From: Deltaproteobacteria bacterium
GTDB lineage: Bacteria > Desulfobacterota > Desulfarculia > Adiutricales > Adiutricaceae
Direction of reading: 5' to 3'
DNA: 5,891 bases
Assembly: GCA_031267005.1 (NCBI GenBank)
Contig: JAIRZX010000582.1
Coordinates: forward strand, 1 to 5,891
Below the pieces are notes generated by a model. It worked only from the letters and a program-made list of their open reading frames with translations, did not search any database and was not told where the DNA came from. Position 1 is the stretch's first letter; each line of letters begins with the position of its first letter. The translations under genes were made by a program, and so were the position numbers. Below, piece by piece: positions 1 through 4,608 of this stretch.

Positions 1-112
1 GGCGGCGGGAGGCGGGACGAGGGGAGGATGGCGGCGGGAGGCGGGACGAGGGCCGTGAGGGGGCGGGTGGGGGGGCAGGAAGGCGGAAGTCTGGCGGCGA
101 GGGGGCAGGGCG
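1..112. repeat. Degenerate G-rich purine tract, left flank of 26-bp array
   Basis: This stretch is almost pure G/A on the + strand with scattered C. Two imperfect copies of a GGCGGCGGGAGGCGGGACGA-like unit start at 2 and 31, a 29-bp offset, so it resembles the array to its right without keeping its 26-bp phase. A 50-codon ATG frame (28-180, +) exists, but it encodes only Gly/Arg/Ala low-complexity sequence and is not called as a gene. The repeat may continue past the left edge of the window. Confidence 0.6.
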
Positions 113-498
113 GCCGGAGGCAGGGCGAGGGGAGAGCGGCGGAAGCCAGGCGGAGAGGAGAGCGGCGGGAGGCAGTCTGAGAGGAGGGCGGCGAAAGGCA
201 GGCGGCGAGGAGGGCGGCGAAAGGCAGGCGGCGAGGAGGGCGGCGGAAGGCAGGCGGAAGGCAGTCCGAGAGGAGGGCGGCGGAAGCCAGGCGGAGAGGA
301 GAGCGGCGGAAGCCAGTCTGAGAGGAGGGCGGCGGAAGGCAGTCCGAGAGGAGGGCGGCGGAAGCCAGTCCGAGAGGAGGGCGGCGGAAGCCAGTCCGAG
401 AGGAGGGCGGCGGAAGGCAGGCCGAGAGGAGGGCGGCGGAAGGCAGGCCGAGAGGAGGGCGGCGGAAGGCAGGCCGAGAGGAGGGCGGCGGGAGAGGC
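113..498. repeat. 26-bp tandem repeat array (GA-rich minisatellite)
   Basis: The core GCGGAAGGCAGGCCGAGAGG (variants GCGGAAGCCAGTCCGAGAGG and GCGAAAGGCAGGCGGCGAGG) recurs with an anchor at 113, 139, 165, 191, 217 and 243, then at 254, 280, 306 and every 26 bp to 488. The only break is one 11-bp partial unit at 243-253. Units at the right end (from about 410) are nearly identical, while those at the left diverge, which suggests recent expansion on the right. Nothing unique separates the units, so this is not a CRISPR array. The period is not a multiple of three, and I see no gene in it. The + strand is nearly all purine, with one GGG run and several GG pairs per unit, so triplex or two-layer quadruplex structure is conceivable; this is inference. 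It lies just downstream of the minus-strand TPR gene. Confidence 0.93.
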
Positions 499-613
499 GC
501 GGTTTTTGCGTTGCGCCGCCCGAGCGGCGAGGGGGCCTTGAGGGCTTGCGGGGTCCTCCGGGGCGCTCTCCGGGCTCCGACCCGATTCGGGGAAGGCCGG
601 GGACCGGGCGGGT
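499..613. other. 3' flank of the TPR gene with a small GC hairpin
   Basis: This is the gap between the repeat array and the TGA of the minus-strand TPR gene. It contains a 6-bp hairpin (CGCCGC, loop CCGA, GCGGCG) at 514-529 and a T5 run at 503-507. On the minus strand the hairpin is followed by A-rich rather than T-rich sequence, so it is not a convincing intrinsic terminator for the TPR gene. I see no coding signal here. Confidence 0.45.
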
Positions 614-2407
614 TCAGTGTCGGAAAGGCGGGTCCTTGGGGGTCGGGGGCGCCGGCCGGCAGAATCCCTCTATCTCGCACTCGGAGCACTCGTCGCACTC
701 GTCCTCCTGGCGCTCCAGGCTCTGCGAGCATTGGTCGAAGACCTCGCAGACCTCGCAGTCCCCGCAGTCCGGCTCGTCGTCCCCTTCCTCGCTTTCCCAT
801 TCGCCGCCCGGGGGGGCCGAAGGAGACCAGGGCTCCCAGCCGTCGGACCGGGCGCGGCCTTTGCCGATCCCTTCCGGGGCGGGGGCGCCGTCGTCCCGCC
901 GCGGGTCGTCAGGCGCCTTGCTGGGAGCGCCGGGCGAGTTCCCGTTGGCGTTGCCGCCCTTGCCCGGAACGTCCCCCGGACCGTTCCCGGAGGCGGCGGA
1001 CCGGCCGGACGCCGCCGCGGAGGCCCCAACCGCTGATCCCCTCCCAGAGAGGCGCGCCTCCCCGGGGGCGCCGGAGCCTGCTGCGGCTTCCGGGCGGCCG
1101 GTGGCTTCACCCCCGGCCGAAGCGAAGATCCAGTCCAGATCCGACAGACTGTCCCCGGCGTCCGCGAGCTCGCTGGATACCGGCCTCAGGCGGCGGTTCC
1201 GGCCCGGGCAGGCGGCGTCTTCCGGCGCGGGAGCGCCCCCCTGCCTGCCGGGGTAGCTCCCCCCGGCCTTCGCGCGGGGTCCGGGCCGCGCTCCCCGCGC
1301 GGGCTTCTCCCCCAGCCGGGACTCCGCCCGCCCGTCCGGCCCCGTCCGCGCGCGGGAATCCGCCCGGCCGCCGAGCGCGGAGCCCTCTGGCGCCTCCCAC
1401 GGCCTGACAAGCGTCCCGCCCGCCTCCACGGGATCGGTAAGCGAGCGGGCCAGCCCGGGGTCGTGGGCGAGCGAGAAGCGGATGAATTCGTCGCGGGCGG
1501 CGGCGAGTTCCGCGGGGGCGGCCCCGGGCCCGGGCGCCGAGAGTATCGAGAGCGCTTCGGCCCGCTCCGCCATCATGCCGGGGGAGTTGTAGACCCAGCT
1601 GAGGAACCGCGCTGCCTCCCCGTCCCCAAGCTCCCAGATCTTGGCCCCCAGGAAGGCGTCGGCGTAGCTCATGGCGCTGTAGAAAAGGGCGCGGCCGTCC
1701 GGGAACTTCCACGCGGGCACGGGGCCGCGGGCGCGCCTCAGGATGATTTCGGCGACGTAGGGCTGCGTTATGGCCGCCCGGCGCAGGACGCCCGCCGCCT
1801 CCGCGTGGCGGCCCTGGAGGAAGCGCAGGAGCGCCTCTCCGTAGGCCGACTCGTAGGGCATGGGGACAGGCGGGGAGGTGAAAAAAGCCTCGGCCTCGTC
1901 CAGGCGGCCCAGCATGAGCATGAGGTTGCCCGCGTAAGCCCAGGCGCCGTCGGGGCAGCCGGCGTCCCATCCAGCGTGCCTCAGGCACATCTCCAGCGCC
2001 TCGCGGTATTTCCCTGCCCACACGGTCGCGGCTGTGAGGGCGTGGTGGCATCCCAGGAAGTGCGCGGTTAGCTCGCTCGAAGGGTCCAACCCCCCCCGGA
2101 AGCCCCCCACGAGCTCCAGGAACGGGCGCATCCTGGACGCAGCGTCCTGGGCGAGGTTCTCCGAGAGCCCCCCCGGCTCTGAGAGCCTGGCGTCCAGGTA
2201 GAGGGACAGAGCGTTCAGCTCCAGTGGATCGCGGTCGAGGATCCCGCCGCAGGCCTCGCGGCAGGCCCCTGCCGAGACCTCGCGCAGGTAGAAGGCCGAG
2301 GCCAGCTTGGAGCACTTGGCCTCCGCGCGGCGGAAGGCCTTGGGGTCGGCGGGCCGGAAGGAGCCCTCGGGCTCGGGCCCTCGGGTCGTCACGAAGCGCA
2401 GGGACAT
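614..2407 (-). CDS. TPR / ST7-like repeat protein with a duplicated CxxCxxCx5C acidic tail
   Basis: This encodes a 597-residue, probably cytoplasmic protein with no signal peptide or membrane segment. Residues about 20-320 are helical. Repeat-like helix pairs lie near 112-143 (AGKYREALEMCLRHAG), 154-178 (LGRLDEAEAFF) and 186-212 (FLQGRHAEAAGVLRRA). A following AMSYADAFLGAKIWELGDGE segment is the pattern I associate with bacterial ST7-like tetratricopeptide proteins, which are scaffolds of unknown partner. Residues about 330-545 are Gly/Ala/Pro/Arg-rich and look disordered, apart from an acidic-hydrophobic island at 419-430 (DSLSDLDWIFAS). The acidic tail has cysteines at 548, 551, 554 and 560, and again at 571, 574, 577 and 583: two identical CxxCxxCx5C motifs ten residues apart, likely metal-binding. 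Start choice: the ATG at 2407 is preferred. An in-frame TTG at 2638 would add 77 residues of composition unlike the rest. No strong Shine-Dalgarno precedes either. The function is unknown. Confidence 0.85.
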   Translation of the reverse strand: MSLRFVTTRGPEPEGSFRPADPKAFRRAEAKCSKLASAFYLREVSAGACREACGGILDRDPLELNALSLYLDARLSEPGGLSENLAQDAASRMRPFLELVGGFRGGLDPSSELTAHFLGCHHALTAATVWAGKYREALEMCLRHAGWDAGCPDGAWAYAGNLMLMLGRLDEAEAFFTSPPVPMPYESAYGEALLRFLQGRHAEAAGVLRRAAITQPYVAEIILRRARGPVPAWKFPDGRALFYSAMSYADAFLGAKIWELGDGEAARFLSWVYNSPGMMAERAEALSILSAPGPGAAPAELAAARDEFIRFSLAHDPGLARSLTDPVEAGGTLVRPWEAPEGSALGGRADSRARTGPDGRAESRLGEKPARGARPGPRAKAGGSYPGRQGGAPAPEDAACPGRNRRLRPVSSELADAGDSLSDLDWIFASAGGEATGRPEAAAGSGAPGEARLSGRGSAVGASAAASGRSAASGNGPGDVPGKGGNANGNSPGAPSKAPDDPRRDDGAPAPEGIGKGRARSDGWEPWSPSAPPGGEWESEEGDDEPDCGDCEVCEVFDQCSQSLERQEDECDECSECEIEGFCRPAPPTPKDPPFRH

Positions 2408-3030
2408 CGCGGGGACCGTGCCCGGCTTTTCGCCGGGGGGAAAGGGGTTGTCGGGACATTGGCCGCAACGGCCGGCGGCGGCCCGGAAAACGGCTGGACG
2501 CCACGATCCTGAAACGGCGTTGGGCGGCGTACGCTGCAGTCGACCGGCGCGTCGGGTTTTCAGGAACGGATTCGCGTATTTTCCTGCAACCAAGGGGCAA
2601 AAGCAAGGGTTTTCCCGAAAGCGGTTCCCGGCCCGCAAAGCTCGGCCGGGCGCAGGTTTCCGGCATTCGGCGGGTCCGCGCCGGGGGCCGGGGGCCGCCA
2701 GTCAGCGGAAATTGTCCCGGGATTTCGGGGCTGTAAAAAAATTAGGGCGCCCGCGCCGGCGAAGGCGGCGGCCAGCTGGGATCGAGCGCCGGGAAAGGCC
2801 GGAGCGGAAGATTATTCGTCAAGAAAACGCCGCGGCCGTGCGCGGCCGGGCCTTAGCGCTGAGGGCGATGCCCGGCGGCCGCCGCAGGCTCTGGGGAGGG
2901 GGGGGCGGGACCGGCGGGAAAAGGAGGACGTTCCGGGCAACCGGGACCAGCGGAACGCCTCGCCCGGAAGGCTCCCGTCCTGCGGCCGTCCTTGAAGCCC
3001 GTCCGGGCGCCGAGGCGAGGGCGGCCGCCC

Positions 3031-3117
3031 GCCCCTCGGAGGGCGCCTGACCCTTGGACGGCCCGCCCCTCGGAAGGCGCCATCCTGCTGGGGGGCGCCA
3101 GCCCCTCGGAGGGCGCC
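3031..3117. repeat. Three copies of a 17-bp GCCCCTCGGAGGGCGCC element
   Basis: GCCCCTCGGAGGGCGCC occurs at 3031-3047 and 3101-3117, and with one change (GGAAGG) at 3065-3081, giving offsets of 34 and 36 bp. Each copy has a CCCT/AGGG mini-hairpin and ends in the palindrome GGCGCC. A looser relative lies near 3229-3245. The sequence between copies is not conserved, so these are spaced short repeats rather than a simple tandem array. The function is unknown. Confidence 0.75.
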
Positions 3118-3170
3118 AGCCTTGGGACGGATCGCCTGCGCTCTCTCAGAGGCAAGGGCCTTCCGGGTCC

Positions 3171-3220
3171 GTCTCAGGCCGTCTCAGGCTATCACCAGCT
3201 ATCTCAGGCCGTCGGGGCTG
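3171..3220. repeat. Five 10-bp phased repeats (GTCTCAGGCC type)
   Basis: Consecutive 10-bp blocks read GTCTCAGGCC, GTCTCAGGCT, ATCACCAGCT, ATCTCAGGCC and GTCGGGGCTG. The first, second and fourth are near identical; the third and fifth are degenerate. The period equals about one helical turn, so the repeated face would line up on one side of the DNA. It lies about 145 bp upstream of the tRNA promoter -35 box. A role in protein binding or bending is only inference. Confidence 0.6.
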
Positions 3221-3273
3221 GTGCCGGGCCTTCGAAGGGGCGCCTGCGGCATATGAAGCGTGGCGGCGGGACG

Positions 3274-3360
3274 TTTTTGGAAGCCGGACGCCAGGGAAGA
3301 GGCTGCCGTGCGGCCGGCGGAAACCGCCCATACCCGGCCTCCCGCAAGGGTTTCCAAAAA
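3274..3360. repeat. 12-bp inverted repeat flanking 63 bp
   Basis: TTTTTGGAAGCC at 3274-3285 is the reverse complement of GGTTTCCAAAAA at 3349-3360 at 11 of 12 positions. The arms are AT-rich in an otherwise GC-rich region and enclose 63 bp that themselves contain GC-rich inverted segments. The right arm ends just before the tRNA-Pro -35 box. It could be a large RNA stem, a protein site or a small element remnant. I see no target-site duplication that would prove a mobile element. Confidence 0.5.
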
Positions 3361-3364
3361 TGCC

Positions 3365-3393
3365 TTGCCAACCGCCGCCCGAACGGGTATGAT
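3365..3393 (+). promoter_or_regulatory. Sigma70-type promoter of tRNA-Pro
   Basis: TTGCCA at 3365-3370 and TATGAT at 3388-3393 are separated by exactly 17 bp. They match the -35 and -10 consensus at 4 of 6 and 5 of 6 positions. Transcription would begin near 3400, about 11 nt before the mature tRNA 5' end at 3411, a normal leader length. This is the best promoter in the window. Confidence 0.8.
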
Positions 3394-3408
3394 TCAAACC
3401 CTTTGAAT
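3392..3408. promoter_or_regulatory. Perfect inverted repeat ATTCAAA-CCC-TTTGAAT at the tRNA transcription start
   Basis: Seven base pairs with a 3-bp centre (ATTCAAA at 3392-3398, TTTGAAT at 3402-3408) overlap the last bases of the -10 box and cover the predicted start site, ending 2 bp before the tRNA. The position suits an operator. In RNA only its 3' half would be transcribed from +1, so DNA-level recognition is more likely than an RNA hairpin. The binding factor is unknown. Confidence 0.5.
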
Positions 3409-3410
3409 GG

Positions 3411-3487
3411 CGGGGCGTGGCGCAGCCTGGTAGCGCGGCTGCTTTGGGAGCAGTAGGACGGAGGTTCAAATCCTCTCGCCCCGACCA
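3411..3487 (+). tRNA. tRNA-Pro (anticodon TGG)
   Basis: This is a full cloverleaf of 77 nt. The acceptor stem CGGGGCG (3411-3417) pairs with CGCCCCG (3477-3483). The D arm carries GCCTGGTAGCGC. The anticodon stem GCTGC (3438-3442) and GCAGT (3450-3454) encloses the loop TTTGGGA with anticodon TGG at 3445-3447, reading proline CCN codons. The T stem GGAGG/CCTCT encloses TTCAAAT. The discriminator A is at 3484 and CCA is encoded at 3485-3487, so the 3' end is genomically complete. C1 pairing with G72 and A73 are usual for bacterial tRNA-Pro. It has its own promoter, and the cyclophilin gene follows 56 nt downstream on the same strand. Confidence 0.98.
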
Positions 3488-3500
3488 ACAAGAAGGATCC

Positions 3501-3521
3501 CCCCCCAGCTCAGCTGGGGGG
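3501..3521 (+). terminator. GC-rich hairpin between tRNA-Pro and the isomerase gene
   Basis: CCCCCCAGC at 3501-3509 pairs perfectly with GCTGGGGGG at 3513-3521 around a TCA loop, 14 nt after the tRNA CCA. The stem is very stable but has no T-run after it (ACTGAACGG follows). It may therefore be a weak or processing-type terminator or a 3'-end block for tRNA maturation, or it may sit in a leader shared with the isomerase gene. Confidence 0.4.
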
Positions 3522-3543
3522 ACTGAACGGAAAGTGGAACGCC

Positions 3544-4152
3544 ATGCCGCTATACATAAGGAATAATATGCTTGCCGCCATTACCGCGGCCCTGGCCCTG
3601 ACGGCCGGGATCGCCGTCCTTTCCGCATCCGCCGCATCCGCCCAGGACCAGGGGGCCCCCCAGCGCCAAACTGCGGTCTTCGACACCTCCATGGGCGCGT
3701 TCGAGGTGGAGCTCTTCAACGACAAGGCCCCCAAGACCGTCGAGAACTTCGTGGGGCTGGCCGAGCGCAAGTTCTACGACGGCACGATTTTCCACAGGGT
3801 CATCGACGGCTTCATGATCCAGGGCGGCGACCCCGAGGGCCGCGGTACCGGCGGGCCTGGCTACAGCATCGACGACGAGTTCGGCGAGGGCCTCAAGCAC
3901 GACTCCGAGGGCGTGCTCTCCATGGCGAACTCCGGGCCCAACACCGGAGGCTCCCAGTTCTTCATCACCCTGGCCCCCACCCCCTGGCTCGACGGAAAGC
4001 ACGCCATCTTCGGGCGCGTGAGCTCGGGGATGGAAGTCGTGAAGAACATCGGCAAGACCGAGGTCGGCCGCGCCGACAGGCCCACGAAAGAGGTCAAGAT
4101 CAACACGGTCACCATCAAGGGCGGCCCCGAGGCCAGCGCCCCCGCCGAGTAG
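3544..4152 (+). CDS. Exported cyclophilin-type peptidyl-prolyl cis-trans isomerase
   Basis: This enzyme catalyses cis-trans isomerisation of Xaa-Pro bonds and assists folding of exported proteins. The 202-residue product starts with a signal peptide: Arg6, a hydrophobic core at about 9-28, and an ASA cleavage site at 31-33 before QDQ. The location is therefore periplasmic or extracytoplasmic. The cyclophilin domain spans about 42-193. It contains FHRVIDGFMIQGGD (83-96) with catalytic Arg85, Phe90, Met91 and Gln93; GVLSMANSGPNTGGSQFF (123-140) with Ala128, Asn129, Gln138 and Phe140; and PWLDGKHAIFG with Trp148 and His153. All active-site positions known from human cyclophilin A are present, so it should be active. 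An alternative start at 3568 has the better ribosome site but loses Arg6 of the signal peptide. The gene follows tRNA-Pro and ends in a region with a strong terminator, so it appears monocistronic. Confidence 0.95.
   Translation: MPLYIRNNMLAAITAALALTAGIAVLSASAASAQDQGAPQRQTAVFDTSMGAFEVELFNDKAPKTVENFVGLAERKFYDGTIFHRVIDGFMIQGGDPEGRGTGGPGYSIDDEFGEGLKHDSEGVLSMANSGPNTGGSQFFITLAPTPWLDGKHAIFGRVSSGMEVVKNIGKTEVGRADRPTKEVKINTVTIKGGPEASAPAE
3558..3562 (+). promoter_or_regulatory. Shine-Dalgarno AAGGA inside the annotated 5' end of the isomerase gene
   Basis: AAGGA lies 5 nt before the in-frame ATG at 3568 (codon 9 of the longer reading). The ATG at 3544 is preceded only by weak GTGGA. The ribosome site favours a product starting MLAAITAAL, while the positively charged signal-peptide n-region favours 3544. 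Both keep the full hydrophobic core and cleavage site. Confidence 0.5.
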
Positions 4153-4214
4153 CCGCCTTTATTGCATGCCCCGCAAGCCGCCCCGCCCCGCAAGGGGAAC
4201 CGGGGAGGGGCCGG

Positions 4215-4296
4215 CGGCCGCCATGCTGACGCTCCAACCGCAAGGGGGACGGCTCCGGCCGCCATGCTGGCGCTCCAACAGCAAGGGGGACGGCTC
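4215..4296 (+). repeat. Two tandem copies of a 41-bp unit
   Basis: The unit at 4215-4255 is repeated directly at 4256-4296 with 39 of 41 positions identical (differences A/G and C/A). Each copy begins CGGCCGCCATGCTG and ends GCAAGGGGGACGGCTC. The end of the second copy forms the left arm of the downstream terminator. A shorter relative of the arm, CCGCAAGGGGAAC, occurs at 4188-4200. Confidence 0.92.
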
Positions 4297-4330
4297 AGGA
4301 TCATTCCTGGGCCGTCCCCCTTGACCTTTT
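4282..4330 (+). terminator. Strong hairpin terminator of the isomerase gene
   Basis: The left arm at 4282-4300 (CAAGGGGGACGGCTCAGGA) pairs with the right arm at 4305-4323 (TCCTGGGCCGTCCCCCTTG) over 19 positions with one G-U pair and a 4-nt TCAT loop. A short T4 run follows at 4327-4330. The stem is exceptionally stable and the T-run short. It lies 130 nt after the isomerase stop. Confidence 0.8.
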
Positions 4331-4354
4331 CCGGGCCAAGCCGGGCGTCTTTCC

Positions 4355-4407
4355 GGACCCGTTCCGGGCCCGGACGGGCGCCGACGGGCCCGGGTCCATT
4401 ATATTTC
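4355..4407 (+). terminator. Possible second hairpin terminator followed by AT-rich tract
   Basis: GGACCCG (4355-4361) plus GGCCCG (4367-4372) can pair with CGGGCCCGGGTCC (4385-4397), leaving a 5-nt bulge on the left arm and a 12-nt loop. ATTATATTTCC follows directly. The orientation fits read-through from the isomerase side. The bulge and the mixed A/T tract lower confidence, and the perfect palindrome TCCGGGCCCGGA (4363-4374) competes with this fold. Confidence 0.4.
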
Positions 4408-4509
4408 CTCCCTGGCGTCTCCGCCCGCGCCGTCTTCCCGCCGGCGCGCGGGAGCCCGGGCTTCGGGATCAGCGGGCTTCCTGCCTCGGCGCTTTCCGGG
4501 CCCTTGTTC

Positions 4510-4521
4510 TTAAGGCCTTAA
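4510..4521. other. 12-bp perfect palindrome TTAAGGCCTTAA
   Basis: This AT-flanked palindrome stands out in a GC-rich spacer between convergent genes. It is too short and AT-rich at its ends to be a terminator stem. No -35/-10 pair could be assigned to it. It could be a protein-binding or restriction-type site, or chance. Confidence 0.35.
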
Positions 4522-4574
4522 AGAGGGGGGCGTTCCGGAGATCCCGGCGCTGCCTCTCTCTCTAAGCCCTTGAG

Positions 4575-4597
4575 GGCGGGCATCGTTTCGGCCCGCC
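4575..4597 (-). terminator. Possible hairpin after larE
   Basis: GGCGGGC (4575-4581) pairs with GCCCGCC (4591-4597) around a 9-nt loop, 11 nt beyond the larE stop on the minus strand. No T-run follows on that strand, so it may only protect the mRNA 3' end or assist factor-dependent termination. Confidence 0.35.
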
Positions 4598-4608
4598 GTG
4601 GCCGCCTG

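Larger units (their letters stand above)
2408..3364. other. Long divergent intergenic region, no supportable gene
   Basis: This is nearly 1 kb between the divergent TPR gene and the tRNA-Pro promoter. Frames that stay open on either strand give Arg/Pro/Gly-rich products without domain patterns and are typical GC-rich shadows. The part at 2550-2615 is relatively AT-rich and should hold the TPR promoter. A weak minus-strand candidate is TTGCTT (2606-2601) with a 17-bp spacer to GAAAAT (2583-2578), which would place transcription start near 2571, inside the extra coding stretch implied by the 2638 start. An A7 run lies at 2735-2741. Short repeats at 3031-3117, 3171-3220 and 3274-3360 are listed separately. 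Confidence 0.55.
4153..4608. other. Convergent intergenic region between the isomerase gene and larE
   Basis: This is about 450 bp between the stops of two convergent genes. It holds a 41-bp tandem duplication, one strong and one or two weaker hairpin terminators and a 12-bp palindrome, each listed separately. Frames that stay open here run across the terminator stem and encode Gly/Pro/Arg-rich low-complexity sequence, so I call no gene. Confidence 0.6.

Noticed and set aside
28..180. 50-codon ATG frame inside the purine tract
   Set aside because: It is only Gly/Arg/Ala low complexity in a repeat, with no ribosome site distinguishable from the GA-rich background.
113..498. CRISPR array
   Set aside because: The units are directly adjacent with no unique spacers and there are no cas genes in view.
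617..1036. Plus-strand frame with a hydrophobic, membrane-like Leu/Val/Ala stretch
   Set aside because: The hydrophobicity is the complement of the acidic Cys-rich tail codons on the other strand (Glu/Asp codons read as Leu/Val). The coding signal is on the minus strand.
511..1407. Long plus-strand open frame, Arg/Pro/Gly-rich
   Set aside because: It is antisense to the TPR gene, has no domain pattern, and its composition is that of a GC-rich shadow frame.
1463..2071. 202-codon plus-strand frame
   Set aside because: It lies antisense to the TPR domain and shows no recognisable features.
2408..2638. N-terminal extension of the TPR gene from a TTG start at 2638
   Set aside because: Composition (Arg, Pro, Phe, Asn mix) differs from the body of the protein, no ribosome site precedes it, and the AT-richer DNA there looks like a promoter region.
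1107..2666. 519-codon minus-strand frame
   Set aside because: It overlaps the TPR gene in another frame and is Arg/Pro/Gly-rich without repeat or domain signatures. The TPR frame has coherent helices and motifs.
2735..2760. A7 tract beside GC-rich sequence as a minus-strand terminator
   Set aside because: No stem longer than about 4 bp could be formed next to the T-run on the minus strand, and no gene ends there.
3411..3487. tRNA-Pro as an integration (att) site
   Set aside because: I found no direct repeat of the tRNA 3' end elsewhere in the window and no integrase gene.
3204..3491. Minus-strand frame beginning MLVGARGFEPPSYCSQ
   Set aside because: This is the well-known spurious translation of the antisense strand of a tRNA gene.
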